DNA of 64,000 nucleotides from Membranipora membranacea (lineage: Eukaryota; Bryozoa; Gymnolaemata; Cheilostomatida; Membraniporidae): positions 14,198,001-14,262,000 of the forward strand of contig OU612068.1 of NCBI GenBank assembly GCA_914767715.1. The letters are read 5' to 3'. The notes beneath the pieces are model-generated. The model was not told the DNA's origin. It saw only the letters and a list, made by a program, of their open reading frames with translations, and did not search any database. This document shows positions 46,020 through 59,803 of this stretch, piece by piece. Every line of letters begins with the position of its first letter. The stretch's first letter is position 1. Both the position numbers and the translations under genes were made by a program.

Positions 46020-49000
46020 CCCTCATCCTCCACACACTTAGTTTTATCAGATTTTAACACAGGTAAGGAGACATCATAACGCAAATAGAAGTTGTTTTCA
46101 GCAGCGGGGACGCAACAGTGACCCTGCCATTCTTCGTCAATCCTCTGTACTCTGCAAGTTCCACCTGAACAACTATATATGTATGATATCTGTGTTGTAC
46201 CAATGATTATGCATATAAAAGCATGTGATGGTTGTTGTTTTTGCTATTTTCTGCAGGTTTTTTACATTCACATGGACAACACTGATCGATAATGGTGATT
46301 GTGAGACAACTCCGACTAGTTGAGCTCCAAACCCATGGAATTTCCATTCGAAAACAGAAATCTCGGCAAACAGATAATAGAGAGGAGGCGTTACTTCATG
46401 GCCATGATAGACAACCCGATTTCAATTCACACTCTGTCAAGTCAGGCAGATTTATTTTTTTACATAAAACATTGAAAAAGGAAGCATAATACGCAACTAG
46501 ACACTTACCGTCGAGATGATACCTGTCATGAAGAAGATATCTACTTGCTTAACAGCGGTGAGTTCCAAACTGAGATGAAGCTGTGAGTATTTTCTGCCCG
46601 GTATGAGTGACTGTCATTCATCTCACCTTTGAAAATTGTCATTGAATATAAGAACAGTGATCCCTCCCCCTCCGTTTTTGAAACTGTTACTCTTGTCATA
46701 TCTAGGAGGCTTATATATACTTATCCTAGTCAGTACATCTGCTGAGCCCATACTCTGTCTCATCTCAGCGACATGTTCTCAATTAATATCATACTAGGTT
46801 TACGATCTAGTTATGTTTTTTATTTTAGACAAAATGACTGATTTACGAAAGCTGAAGTCAAAATGGTACTGCGTCATTTTGGAGTTGTCTGCTGGTTGAT
46901 CAATATTTACAGGGTAAGAAAACCCTAAAAGTCAATAAATCAAGCCGCAATTAATTCTTGGAGCGTATTTATGCCTGCTTCTTCTTTGTATTTGGGATAG
47001 TCAGGCACTGTCCTGCTAGGAACAGCACTGATGGCTGCCAAGAAAATGGTTTACCAATTTCCCACCATAATATTAATTGCAAATACCTCAAAATTGTAGA
47101 TTAGAAATACATTAAACACACATAGCCATTTGATTTTTGCAAACTGGCAAAATGTTTTTCATTGGTCTTACGTGAGTGAGAGGGTGTTAGCACTGTTCAC
47201 CTGAACTTGATATTTTTTTGTAAGAAAACAGGTCTTTTGTAAGTGTGGGCGAACGTTTAGTGGCGCACCAAGTTTAAGAAATTGTGGGGAGAAAATCATT
47301 CCCATAAAATTTTAATTGTAATAATGATATTATGTTGGTTAAATAAGAGTCTGATATCATCTATCATGATGACTAAAATATAATGAAAATACGTCAGTTA
47401 TGTGCCAAAACAGACATTTAAGTATTATTGTACCTGCAAGGTCAATAAGAAGGCTTTAGTTCAAAGGAACATAAATTATTGCAATGTATTAAACTGACCA
47501 GAAAGTTGTTTTATTTATTGAAGGAGAGTTGTGCGTTCTGTGAGAACTTCACTCTGTTGATTGCCTGTTTGTTGTTTGGGGGGTTTTTGGCCCATTCCAA
47601 CTGTGGTACAAGATAAAGAGATATCAATCAAAGGATCGAAATATATGAACATGCGAATTTAAATGTAAAAAAAAGGAAAACAACATTGATCACGGCCACC
47701 TGGCAGTACAAAATACTTCAAGTCTAAATTGTCTCGTCATTTTTTGGCCAGCTCGCCATTAGTCTGGTGTCAAATCACATTATTTATTATCCCTGGATAG
47801 GCAAAAAAAGAAGATATCCGAGATGATTTACATAGTGTAAATGGTCAAGATTAATGTACCATGGTCACATTAAATCTGCATGAGGTGTAGAATTATTGTT
47901 ATAATATTCAAAAGTTGTCCTGAGCCAGCACGAGCACCATTACCCTTGTCCAAAATACATCTTAACTCACATGACCGAAATTAGTTACCTCCTCGCTGCG
48001 TTGGAATTCAAAGTATATCACTCCGTTTGGATTACCAAGAACACTGATACAATCTTCGTGTTGTTATCGCGGTTTGATGTTTCTGCTCATAGACTGGGAA
48101 GAATATTGAGAGGAATGTTGTGTTTGGCATAAGTTGTTCTCAGTCAAGTCGCAGGTACCTTAGGAGCCCCGTAGTCCATAAATTTCTGCCGGTTTCGAAA
48201 ATAGAACCCAAAACACAGGCGCTATTACCACATTGTGTATGATCGCTCAAAGAAGAATGTCTAAATTGATAGCATGTGTAAAATTTCAATGTGGTTTTTC
48301 TAGATAAGGCCCAGTCTTTATATAGCATCTACTAGTATGTGGCTTAGGAGTCACACAGCCTTCATAGATGAGCCTGACTTTCTTTTCATCTTTTCCTGAT
48401 ATTGATACGGGATATACGAACTAGGATTTACATTAAATGATGAAAAGTCAACCAATTTGTCACTATTTTAAGTCTTTGTACAATACACTGCAGCTGACCA
48501 TTGGCTCAGGGCGGCAAAAAGACAGAACATAGTTCTACTTTCTTATGATCGAAAGCAAGTTGCTACAATTTCGTACATTCTAAAGATACTAACTATGTGT
48601 TTTGACTTTGTGATATAGGGCTTTAGACCAAACACAATTGGGATTTCACGGGCAACTAACTTGAGATCTTCGATCAGGAACTCTGATCATCTCGCAATTA
48701 TGTGCTGTAGTTTTCCTATTTGAGCTAAAAATACAAAACTTATCCAAAAGTGTGTTTATCGCTCACTTTTCAAATGAATTCAGTGATCTATACAGTCTCA
48801 ATGGAAATCACATGAGCTGCGAAGGAATATGAACAATATTGGCACATAAAACGGAGTGAGAATTGATTGTTTATTCTTATTTTTGCATTCTTAGGGTTGC
48901 CTAGTATTAGAGCCATCGTTAGATTTATGTTTGCAGACCGGCACCCAGTGACCTCTGCCTGTCCAAATGAGTGATAGCTGAAAAGCTCATCAGGAAACTG

Positions 49001-49380
49001 CATAAATTCAAGGTCGTTGATATGGATAGTTTGAGAGATGGGCCCTGTTGGAGTTTGATGAGTGACAAAGTGTCAATTTCGATTGTACAACAAGTGATAT
49101 GACACTTGTAATTTTGATTTTAGTGCAAATTGGACTAAAAGCGGAGAAACATCAACCAACACACCAATACTCCAGCCATGCTCAGGCACAGGTTCCAACC
49201 ATGCCACAATTATTTTAGCTGTAATTGTTTGGTTTCAATATAAATATATCAACTATTACAATTATTTATAGGTACGGAAGCCATATCAATGACGTGTTTT
49301 CATACTGACCCCTATCAGACTGACAACTGGTGATGCTATGATGGTGAGCGGTTTCCTTTCCTTCCTCCTTATAACGATGA
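46020..49380. other. Downstream of RMI2, no gene recognised
   Basis: The first few hundred bases should hold the RMI2 3' untranslated region; I see no canonical AATAAA nearby. Open frames (46292-46489, 48140-48328, 48788-49003) have no recognisable motif. Otherwise it is AT-rich. Confidence 0.45.
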
Positions 49381-49381
49381 G

Positions 49382-49590
49382 CCAGGGGGTCTTTCAAGAG
49401 CGATGATTTACGAATGCAAGATATCACTATCACATCGCTCAACATTATTCACTCACTTGGTGATTCAATTAGACAAATCTGTTCTCAAATCGCTCACTAA
49501 GAGACTCGGAGACTGGGCGATTTGAGCGCAAAAGTCTAGCAGTTATTGCAATTTTTGCTGTTTGTGATTGAAAGACCCCCCCCCCCCTGG
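49382..49590. mobile_element. MITE, family F3, intergenic copy
   Basis: Inverted ends CCAGGGGGTCTTTCAA and TTGAAAGACCCCC...CCTGG, the right end expanded into a 12-C run. The internal order of motifs matches 33803-33999. The open frame starting at 49546 is part of the element and its C run. Confidence 0.85.
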
Positions 49591-49599
49591 TGTTCTCAT

Positions 49600-52040
49600 A
49601 TGTGTAGAGTTCAGCTGTTAAAATTTTTGAAAAGCATCCAAGCAGTTTTTATGACGTTATTGCTTGTCAATAGCTGTCATCTTCTGACATTTCGCTGGAC
49701 ACTCTGTGATGTCATTTATATGTCATGTCATATATATCATGTATTTATAGCTCTCTACGTCTCACTGAAAGATGAATCATAAAGTCGCACATATTTCAGA
49801 GTCATCCCCCCATCAATCGTCCTGTGCAATGAGGGGATAATGACCGTCTATCTGTGCCCATCTGCTTTTTCTCATGTTTTTCAACTATAACTCAATGCAA
49901 TCTACCCAACTTGTGTTTGTACGGTTAGACTTATGATTATAGTTGAGTTTGACTGCTCTGTTGTAGTAAGCTGTGCATATCATAGGATGTACGGGATAAT
50001 GTTATCACAACTCGGTCTCCTTGGTATAACTGCGGGTAAGTATGCAATGTCTTTGAGTTTTGTGCAGATAGATGTACATCGCTGTTGTTTTGAAGGTTTT
50101 TCAATGCATAGTAATGCATATGGGAGTTGGTGGATCAGTACAATGAATATCAGAATTACTAGTATCATAGTATGCCTCAGTCTTGCTCTGCTTAGATCTA
50201 TGAATGCACAACACATGATATGTCACAGGTAACGCCATTCCATCATCAACCATGTTGGAAAGTCACTACAAGAGACATCCCATTTGTAGTAGCATTCCAC
50301 CACAACCAAGTGTTGGACGATGGAATTCACTACCATGGACCTGGGCACAGTTATAGCACATAAACTAGTCATGAGTTGTATACAGATAGCATAGCATGAG
50401 CCGTATAGATTTCTAACTCCAATGCAATGCTACCTGGAGACTCTGAAATATCAGTTAGTTCCCATGCAAATTTTGCTGTTGGTGTTAAATTTAGCATGAA
50501 CAGTGCGAAGATTGAGGTGCTATAGCAACTTAGTCTTATCGTCACAATCAACTACCGGACCAGCCCAATTTTAGTTTTTGAGTCATTTGTAGTAAGGTTG
50601 TGTGATGGAGTGGGAAATTGAGTTGGGATAACCTGTCTGACCTTGGGTATTTTTGTCTCATATCATTGTTTCCCAAGTGATGGAGCGGAAAATGAACCAT
50701 TTTTATCCTTAATTGCTTCCTCCCACTCAACCTAACGTTGGTAAAATATGATGATTGCTCCTTAAAATACATCGCATTTGGGAAGTGCTTCGAAAAATAA
50801 TAAGGTCTTCAAATCTTGTATCGTAAACATTCTTACGTTTAACCAGTTTCCTCATCAAAAAATTTAGATCCCAGCTGTAGACATTGAATGCACCCTGGGA
50901 AATGTGCTTGGAAAAAACCTAAACATGAATGCTGAATGCATAAAAAAACCTGTGTTAGGTTATGTCAAAGATTGAAGATGACACAAAAAACGCATGTGTA
51001 ATTTCAAGGCATTGAGTGTGATTATTGTTGCAACATATCTGGACAACTAACTGATTGCTATATGGAACTACTACTTTAATCAATTATAGGGAAAAAATTG
51101 GCAAAGACATCCAGGTGGGACACAGCAAACAACACAAAAATGTCAAAGTGTTCAGACGGATAGTGGCGGCCAAGCAGGGATTTCAAACCAGATGATGGCC
51201 AAAAAATGGAGCTGGACATCATGTTTTTGTTGTGAATTTTGTACTCCCAGCTATAAGCTTCATGATCTGCACTTATAAACCCTACAGGGAATGGTAGTGA
51301 CATCTCCAATTTAAGTTCTTCTGCCACCAAAGGCTAAAAGAGGTTACCCAGGACACGCGACCTGGTGTGTTATTTTTAAATTTACATCGATCTTATTAAA
51401 TATTTGGTACTTGACTGATATTGGCGTGTATACTTGTGAGTGATGATCAATCATTATTGGGTTATTTTTACTCTAATAATCCTTGACTTTGATTCCCCAA
51501 CAATCGGTAATTCTTAGATTTAGGAAGGACAAGGCTGTACAGAAGCGCTTTCTCTTTATGAGAAAATAATCGGCTTACATCGATTTCCAGCACCCAACAG
51601 GTTACTCAACATGACGTGATTCGGTACAATCAAGGTTATGAAATATGACCAGGCGAAATTTTGAAAGCAAAATGCTGGTCGTATGAAGAGATTTCTCCTT
51701 CATAATCTGAGTGCATGGATGGACGATGGCTTAGTGGTAATTTTAGCGGGTCAAACGTTCAGCGATCACGATACTAGCACATTTTTCCACAATTTGTTAA
51801 ATTGAGAAAGTTTTCAATTTGGGATAAGTGATAGATTAATGTTCAACTTACCATAATTTTCAAAGAATTACAACCCAGGTAACTAAGAACTTAAAACTGT
51901 AGACATTACATATTCATTTACCTGTGTGATTATGATTTTATAATACTTATTTGACCATTGCCTGTCCTGAATTGCCAATCAGCAGTGATGGTAGTTGATA
52001 AACACTTTATAGACTAGGCCTACCCAAAGACCAAAGCATG
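49600..52040. other. Non-coding DNA with one protein-like open frame
   Basis: The minus-strand frame 51330-51076 (84 codons) has a rather protein-like composition (EYKIHNKNMM, HYPSEHFDIFVLFAVSHLDV), but I do not recognise it and see no flanking exons. It could be a fossil of a transposon ORF. Nothing else is convincing. Confidence 0.4.
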
Positions 52041-52050
52041 TTATAGTCAG

Positions 52051-52131
52051 GCAGTTACTTATGATGAAGTTGTGTCAGAATTGAATTATTTTACCATGCA
52101 AATCTGACACAACTTTATCATAAGTAACTGC
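52051..52131. repeat. Long hairpin upstream of the LDLa exon
   Basis: 29-nt arms starting GCAGTTACTTATGAT with one mismatch, and a 23-nt loop. A second, looser hairpin lies at 52246-52312 (GCCTAGTCGCGCGACT facing AGTCACGTGACTAGGC) and a third at about 52854-52909 (GTATACGCATAGACTT facing AAGTCTACGGGTATAC). Confidence 0.9.
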
Positions 52132-52321
52132 TTGTTGAGACGTTTAACATACTCCATTTAATTCAAACCTCCGAGGACTGATATTCTGTGTTTGAAATAA
52201 TAGGAGTTTTGAACTAAGTGGAGTTAACTGATCATGACCACTGTTGCCTAGTCGCGCGACTACTTTCTTTGGTTTGAGAGTACTCCTCAAAAGAGAAGTC
52301 ACGTGACTAGGCTACTGATGA

Positions 52322-52585
52322 CAAGCTGTGAAACTCATAAATGATAAGAAATACATTCTGATTGGCTTGGGCTACGGTGTGATAGTGTCGTGTATCTATT
52401 TTGTAGTGCTGATACTGAGTGCCGTTGACTTAGTCGCCTCAGCTGAAGATTTTGATTGCGGTGAGAACCGTACTATAACATCAGGTTACATATGTGATGG
52501 AGACGAGGACTGCTTCTGGGGCCAAGATGAGAATGAGGATATGTGCAATAAATTATCGGAAGAGACTTCAGGTTCGATGACATAA
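52322..52585 (+). CDS. Membrane segment plus LDL-receptor class A module, orphan exon
   Basis: LDLa modules are about 40-residue calcium-binding repeats in receptors and secreted proteins. The open frame begins after an in-frame TGA and has no ATG at its start, so it is not a stand-alone gene. It encodes a hydrophobic stretch (ILIGLGYGVIVSCIYFVVLI), then FDCGENRTITSGYICDGDED followed by C and the acidic calcium-site pattern GQDENEDMC. Four Cys are present instead of six, so the module is truncated at its N-terminal side. 52443-52571 is also bounded by TCGCCTCAG and TTCAG|GTTCG with phases 1 and 1, the usual phase of LDLa exons. No partner exons were found nearby. Confidence 0.5.
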   Translation, partial: QAVKLINDKKYILIGLGYGVIVSCIYFVVLILSAVDLVASAEDFDCGENRTITSGYICDGDEDCFWGQDENEDMCNKLSEETSGSMT

Positions 52586-52919
52586 ATACCTGTGGTAATC
52601 AACGAGCTCATAAAGATGTATGCGATTGGAAGGGGTAGAGGGCACCCAACAATAACAAAAGAAATCCATAGAAATTGGGCCATACATTTGGCAACACTAG
52701 ACAAATTGGTTTGACAGGAGAATCCAACCTGCCAAAGCTTGCTCAGTATATACAATATATGTACAATATAAACCTATTTACTGACCGGGTGCTGAAATTT
52801 TATCTTTATTTATTTATTGTTCATTGTAATGTATAACTATTAAATAATAATCAGGTATACGCATAGACTTATTAATAAACAAGTTCATTATTAAGTCTAC
52901 GGGTATACGTAATAATTCG

Positions 52920-54290
52920 GTGTGACCCTCTTGTAGGACAATTTTTTCTTGGCAACCACTCTCCCCACATAATATACTACTTTCAGAGTTCGTAGATGAC
53001 CAATAGACATGAAAACTGACAATACATCCTCAAATTCTTTCCACATTTTATACGGTTCTTTTACTCTTGTTCCCATTTTTACCGATTATCACTCAATCAT
53101 GTAAGTTTCATGACCGTGACTTTGCTAATACCTGCTTCAAATGTTTTATTCACACTGGTTGCCATTGGTTTGAATTCATGGCAGCTAAATTTGGGACCAA
53201 TTGGGGCTATAAGTGTTATGATGTGGTGCCATATGCGTTGTGATGCACGCATATGATGATGTGCTTATGTACAAGAATACGTGCCAAAAACCACATGTGT
53301 GGTCAATGGCTAGTTGGTCAATGGCTTGCTGGTCAGATTTTGTCAGTCAAACGTCAAACTCGACGAAGAACTAACAAGAGCTTTTGTCAAGCTGAGATAA
53401 AGGGCTTTGTGTCCGAAATGTATATTATGTGTATATATATGTTGCGATGGGAAATTATTAATTGAACGTCCATATTAATTCCTATCGATAAAATCTAAAA
53501 TTTAAAAGTGGCTATAACTCTATTATTTGGTTTTTCCAGTTAGTAATTTGTTGCGCTAGGCCCATGTCTCGTCAATATTGCAGCAGGTCACCTTGTAAAA
53601 TAACCATTTGAACAGGGGTATGTCAAAACGTGACCCAAACATGGATATTTTGTATAGATTAAGACAGGTCTGTGTATGCTTGAACTTCTACAGGTATGGT
53701 GTGTCAAAAGTTCTCACATCAAAATTATCTACCTAGAGGAATAAAGTATTCGCAGAATGAATAGTCTGCCTTTTGGCGCTTGCTTGTAACAGTTAAATTT
53801 ATAGATAGCTACTGTTCAATCACCCTCTTTGGTTTTCAAAAGCTAGCTAGCTAAAATTAGTGCTAGCCAACATAAATACACCCCTAAACTAGCTAAGCTA
53901 ACCCCTAGATAATACTTACTCCTCAATGGTAAAAGAGTTTCATGTAAACTTCCAATTGATTTACATGGACGCATATATGATACATACTGTTTAACTTGTG
54001 CCTTACTCTGGAAAAGCTTAGAGGAACTTTACTCACCACTGTATAACAGCTAGATATAGGTGACTCAATTGGTTGGTTGGTGCAGCAGGCCTGAGGAGAT
54101 TTTATTAATCCTAGGTTCGGGTCGCCTATTGTGGTTTGTTCAGGCCAAAAGATGGGCTCCATCCTGCCTATAATAAGGAAGAAAATTTGGCAAATAGATT
54201 ACAGCCTCGCCCTTAGGGCTACCACTGCTTCAGCGCCAATTCTAATCATGTGATGCGTGATAAGACCCTCGATTCTACTAAACCAAAAAT
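52920..54290. other. Non-coding DNA, nothing recognised
   Basis: AT-rich with no convincing exons. A CTAGCTAGCTA-rich patch is present at about 53842-53900. Confidence 0.5.
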
Positions 54291-54552
54291 TTAACACATA
54301 TCTGGCAACGTGACCCGGCGGGGTTCCCTTGGTGTCATGTCATATTCCCTAATATATAAATATCTATAACTACTAAATATGACAGTGATGCCGTTCTAAT
54401 TTTTGACCTGCTGATGTCGCCATTAACAAATATCTGGCAACGTGACCGGACAGGGTTCCCTAGGGGTCATGTCATATTCCCTAATATATAAATATCTATA
54501 ACTACTAATTATGACAGTGATGCCATTCTAATTATTAACCTGCTGATGATGT
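54291..54552. repeat. 132-bp tandem duplication
   Basis: A unit starting TTAACACATATCTGGCAACG at 54291 recurs at 54423 with scattered substitutions, covering GGGTTCCCT, CATATTCCCTAATATATAAA and GACAGTGATGCC. Divergence is visibly greater than in the 7515-7763 duplication, so it is older. Confidence 0.9.
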
Positions 54553-54599
54553 CAAAAGATTTTGATTTAGCTAAAAACGATAATCTGCCATGCCCAAAA

Positions 54600-55900
54600 T
54601 ATCAAGATGACAATGCAAAATGCAAATTGCACTTAAGGTTAAGTTTTTGTACGAGAAGTGATGATAAAAATAGTAGTAATTTATGGAAGTAGCATCCGAA
54701 CATCGTTGCAAAATTTATGTTGTGCAAGCTAAGCGCGATGACTATTCAAATTAATTTATCGGAACCTGGAATGCCAACTGAAATGCACAAATATCTCTTA
54801 ACACTGCTGTTTAAATTGATATTGTGACAGTGAACCCCCCCCCCCCCCACCACCAATTTCACCTTAGACTAGAAACTTTGAAGTTTGATTATGGTAATTC
54901 AGTAGCGGTAGGCTTTGGATATCTACATGATTTTTGGAGTGCAATGAGATCTGTGAAAGTTCATTGTACTAAAGAAGACAGTTAAGTTAGTTCTCCACAT
55001 CATATTTCGTTTCCCTCATCTTATTACATTTTGAGACCAGAGTTTTAAACATCTGTGACAATCACTTGAGGAGCCATGGCCTTCATCTAATGTCACCACC
55101 GCACATAACATAATGATCATTATCTAGAGTGGAAACTCTGTGAAAAGAAATCGCAAAAAAAGAGATGAGAGAAAACACCCCCGCTACCCAACACCTTAAA
55201 GGATAAAAGACGTATTCACAAAATATTCTTGAATATTTTATCGCCATTTAATTTGAATTTAATGGTAGTTTTGCTACCTTGCCAAGGGTCAGGTTATACA
55301 TTGACCTTCCTAAATTGGCTTTTCCTAAAAGAAATTTAACTAATTATTATGAAAAACAGGAGATGATACTACCGATTTTGCTTCACGGATATCCTCTGTT
55401 TTACAGTAATGTCAATTGTTCTTAAAGTTAGTAACCGCTAGGTGAAACCTAACTCAGGCACTGCTATGGTGGGCGGTTTGGTTTTATTATTATAGGGTTT
55501 TTTATAAAAAGGGAGAAAAACATTTAGAAAAAAAGTGATGAATTATTGGTCCCATGAAGTGTTATTGCCTCCCACGACCGCAAAATTATTCATAAAATAA
55601 TGAGTAAAAGTTGCTAAAACATGCTCATCGGATAACAGATTTGGATATTATAGTGCGAAGTGAATTGAGAGTGGAAATTTTGAAGAAGGAATGAGTGAAA
55701 CCACCCACTTCCCTGTTGGATCAGTATCCTTTAAAAGTATAAGTGACAGCAATTCTTTTTTTACTGGGTTACTGGGTGCGGCTGGACTCATACCTCATAC
55801 TGATTGTGATAACAATGTGGTTTTTTTGTCATTACTTTAATTTCGAATGTTTCCTTCGTCGTCGTTAATTATAATTCGGGGAAACTCTTGTTTTCGTTGA
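54600..55900. other. Non-coding DNA with a 14-C run
   Basis: No gene is recognised. A 14-nt C run lies at 54835-54848, followed by an ACCACC-rich stretch. Confidence 0.5.
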
Positions 55901-55919
55901 GGACAGGAGAGATTAGTGA

Positions 55920-56800
55920 CCAAAATTTGAAGTGCCAGGTAAAGGAGGAAAGTTGGTTAGAAAGTGTTATGTTGAGGAATACTTCTGGTCGGAACACTTT
56001 GAAACTCTCATAGTTATGGTCCAAAATCTTGAGAACAAGCAATTTAGTGGTTTTTATTACTAATAAACATGTGTAAATGTGGACATTTAACAAAGTGTTC
56101 AGCCTAGTGAATCGCCAGGATAACTGTCCCCTGTGTCTGGATTCTAAAAACTTGAAGATTTAGCCATTATGGGACATTTGTTATGTGTATGTGGGTTCGG
56201 GAGGGTTTGGTGAGGAAGCATATCTGGTTTAGACCACATAAAAATTGTAATGATTATCCTCCATAAACATGAAAACAACCAGTTTGGAGATTTCATTTCG
56301 ATTATATAAATGTTTGTATGCGGTCATTTAACCGAGTTTCTGACCTGGGCAATCGCCAGGAACCCTCCCCCATTCTGGGTTCTGGATGCTGCTAAATTGA
56401 TGTTATGATAATGATTGTTTTTCTGTACAAAGATGCTGAATTTTGGTTTGGAAGGGTTTGGTCAGGATGAGTATCTGTTAAGCCTCTCTGAAGCTCTCAT
56501 ACATATCAGCTTGGTGACTCAATCTCTATTAAAAATGTTCTGCTACAGTCTCGTAATCTAGTTTTCATTTGCAACTACAATGAGTAATCGTCCTTCTAGA
56601 AAGCTGTTGAAAGTGGGTTAAGAAAGGTTTGGTCAGGCTGCAAATATGGCGAGCCACTCGGAAGCCTTCATGGGTACGGTCCTTAAAAAATAAAAACAAC
56701 TCATGGGGGATTCCATTTCTGTTATACCTGTTCAACTGCAGTCATTAACCGAGTTTTCCATTTGTCGAATCGCCTTTCCATTACAATTGTCTGAAAAAAT
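55920..56800. repeat. Diverged tandem array of about 190-240-bp units
   Basis: Four copies of a unit are recognisable by landmarks: GGTTTGGT.AGG near 56203, 56455 and 56623 (degenerate near 55948), followed by a GAA.CTCTCAT-like segment and then a TTAACCGAGTTT ... GAATCGCC-like segment near 56087, 56329, 56551 and 56748. Spacing is irregular (242, about 222, about 197). The copies are strongly diverged. I could not decide whether it is an old satellite or duplicated exons of a lost gene. Confidence 0.65.
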
Positions 56801-56889
56801 TTGGAGCACTACGTGGTATTGCAAGGTTGTATCTAATCTGAGGTGGTATAGCAAGGTTGTGTTTACTGTGGCTAGTCGCCCAGTGTAGG

Positions 56890-59690
56890 AGAGGCACACA
56901 TGAGACAGTCTAATTAAGATATTCTCTAAATAATCATCATGGTTTTTTTCACTTTCTTGTAAACTAGTGGTTTTGGTGTTTTCACTTTCTTTGTGGGTAT
57001 ATATAACGGTCATTCACTCTACATTTTATTTCCGCGAATCATCAAGATTCCTTATCTCCTTCTCTGGAAAATCAGCCCCAGGCATTAATGGTAGTAAAAT
57101 GCTCGTTAAATGTGTGGGGGAAAGAGGAGTACGTTTGATCACGACAAACTGAAAACTGTCACAGACACGTTCGCTAACAAGTAATTTGGGGTTTTACGCT
57201 TTTATTTCGGACATTATACATCAGTTATTGATTAATCTTATTCGTAATTTCACTGAATTATATGTAGGCCAGATTTCTTATCGTTTTTACTGGAAGTTTG
57301 GGGGTGAGAAGTTAAAATGAAAAAGGAAATGATGGTAAACTTTTTAGTGTCAGCTGAACAACATGAAAGAAGTTCTATGATATTATTATTATTAATTGAG
57401 CCCTTGAACCAGGGAGGGGGTTTTTTCTTCGGCAAAAAAACAACCGAAAATTGACGCATTGTGGTCGATGGGGGTTTTATACCACCTATGTAATTGATTG
57501 TTTGGGCTTAGGTAATGAGGTAATGAGCTGTGATTCTAATGAAACATTGGGTTGACCACCCTCAGCCTGATAGTGTGAAAATCGCAACCAAACATTCACC
57601 TTGCCAAGTACATCAAGCCGTTCCTATGGTGGCCATAGATATTGAACCAATATTTGAACCACTATGGAGTTTTTAAAACATTGGTTCACTATCTATGGCC
57701 AATCTATCATGTTCTTGACAGTCAACCAATTGTTTCATTAGAAACACAAGTGCATTTCTTACACACAACGAAGTTTGAAAACAGCTTTTGCTTTTTCCTA
57801 TTGAAACTTTTTTCGAGTTATTCAACTCTAATGACTAAAAAATCTGAGAGTTTTCTAGCCTCGCTTTGATGTAGCCTTGAGGTCTTTCGTGTGTCACATG
57901 ATAAATAAAATCAGGCTCATATGATTTGGTTTCCGCTTAAACTGTACTATTAAAATTTGAATCATTACGTTTACAAAGCCTTCATCAAACCACATATAAA
58001 AAAGCTTTATTATAATACCTTTGCTTAGGATGCTCTCATAAAAAGCGAATTAGCAAGAATTATATAATCTTAGAAAGCAAAGATGTGTCATATTCACTAT
58101 GGAATAGTACATGCATATATGAGCTAAATAACTTTGATTGTTTAATAATCCTGAGTAACCGATGATGAAAAAAAGCCCAGCCGTACAAGGTCGAGGGGGC
58201 TTTACCCTGATTATGGTTGTGAATCAGTTGTGACATTTTGTCAAGGTCTGTTCAACTAAAACCAATTAAAATTATTAGATGCGGATTAAAATTATTATTT
58301 GCCAACAACAAAAACTTGTTGTCACCCCACTGGTTATGATAAACTCCTTCACATTTCTAGGATTTAAATTAATTTCTTATTGCATCATTGAATGGTGATG
58401 TTCCTGATCGCTCATTACTTCCATATCATGCATGATTGTTTAACAAATCTGGTGATATTGTTGATCATGTCTGGAAGTCTAAGCAATATTATGGGATAAG
58501 CCTGCATGTTGCAATGAGGAAATGTTTAGGAAACCCCTAATTATCAGTCTCCATGTATCATTTTCAAAAACTTAACAGGAAAAGTTCAAACCAGATAATT
58601 AGGCTCCCACTAGACAATGTACGTGTATGGAAGTTCCCACCAACCTAGAAGGTTTGGAAATCAAAGGCGTCAGTCCATGTGACTCAGACTTTAATAACAG
58701 CTGGCGCTTGCTGACCGAGAAGTAGTTGGTTGACAAGGAAAGATGATAGTATGTGACATTATAATTTCCTTTACTCATAAATTTGATTTGTAACGCAAAA
58801 ATTTCTGCTCAGACATTAGAATAATAAAATTTGGATTAATTATTGATAATCCCCTGCGATTTTAATTCAGTTTTATAGTTATAAGTCAGGATTAGCAGTT
58901 TGCATCCATAATTCTTATTCTATTAATTAGTCAGAGAGAAATTTGTCTTCTGAATTCTAAGCTGGTGTTCGGTTTACTGAGTTGACAGCCAGAGTGCTTC
59001 TGTTCATTGGGTCCTGTCATTGATATGAATTTATGAATCAGGGGTAAAATATTATACATAGCGTGGCTATTTGTTGAGATGTGCCATCAGTATAAAGCTT
59101 TTTGTCAGGATCTAAACAAAGCTATGAATCTGGCAGCTTTTACATTATGTATTGATTGACCTCACAGTAACAACCTTCAAAAACTCAGGCAAGCTGCTTG
59201 ACAAAAGTTTACAAGGTACAGCTATTCTAGATTCTGAACTTCAGGACCAATCAAAGATGAGAAATGCGGTCCAGTAACCATACATGAATAGCCAAATGCT
59301 TGTTCAGGGTCAGAGCGTGTCTTAAGTTGATCAGTTATTTTAATTTCTCTCTATAAGCAGAAAGTTTCTTCCACTATAGACTGACAGACCAATCAACAAC
59401 ACATTAATAATGGCCTTAAACGAATTAAAGTTTAAAAAATCCTTTTTAATTCTAACAGATGAAGAGGGTGAATTGTTGAAACTCAATATGGGCATAGTGA
59501 GAAATTTATTCTGTGGTTTTCTACCCTCAAGTGATAATATATAGTTAACAGGTGGGAATCAAGGTGTGTACTTACACTGGACCTGTTAGCAACTGACTAT
59601 TGATGGTGCAACGTGATCAGATCAAGCGGGGAGAGGAGTGTAGCCTTGAACAAGTTTTCATCCACAATTTCGACACCCAGTAAAGATTGC
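56890..59690. other. Non-coding DNA with one strong hairpin
   Basis: At 57631-57700 the 21-nt arms GGCCATAGATATTGAACCAA (+T) and ATTGGTTCACTATCTATGGC (+C) pair with one mismatch around a 28-nt loop. No gene is recognised elsewhere. Confidence 0.6.
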
Positions 59691-59700
59691 CAATTGCAAG

Positions 59701-59724
59701 GCTGGCTGGCTGGCTGGCTGGCTG
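59701..59724. repeat. (GCTG)6 microsatellite
   Basis: Six uninterrupted tetranucleotide units. Confidence 0.9.
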
Positions 59725-59803
59725 ACTTGTTGACCAATCAGGTTTGAATCACATTGTGTAATCGGCGCTCACTGAAATACTATGACTACTCAAACATCTA
59801 GTG

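Noticed and set aside
49546-49782. 78-codon open frame
   Set aside because: It starts in the F3 element and its C run; no splice or family support.
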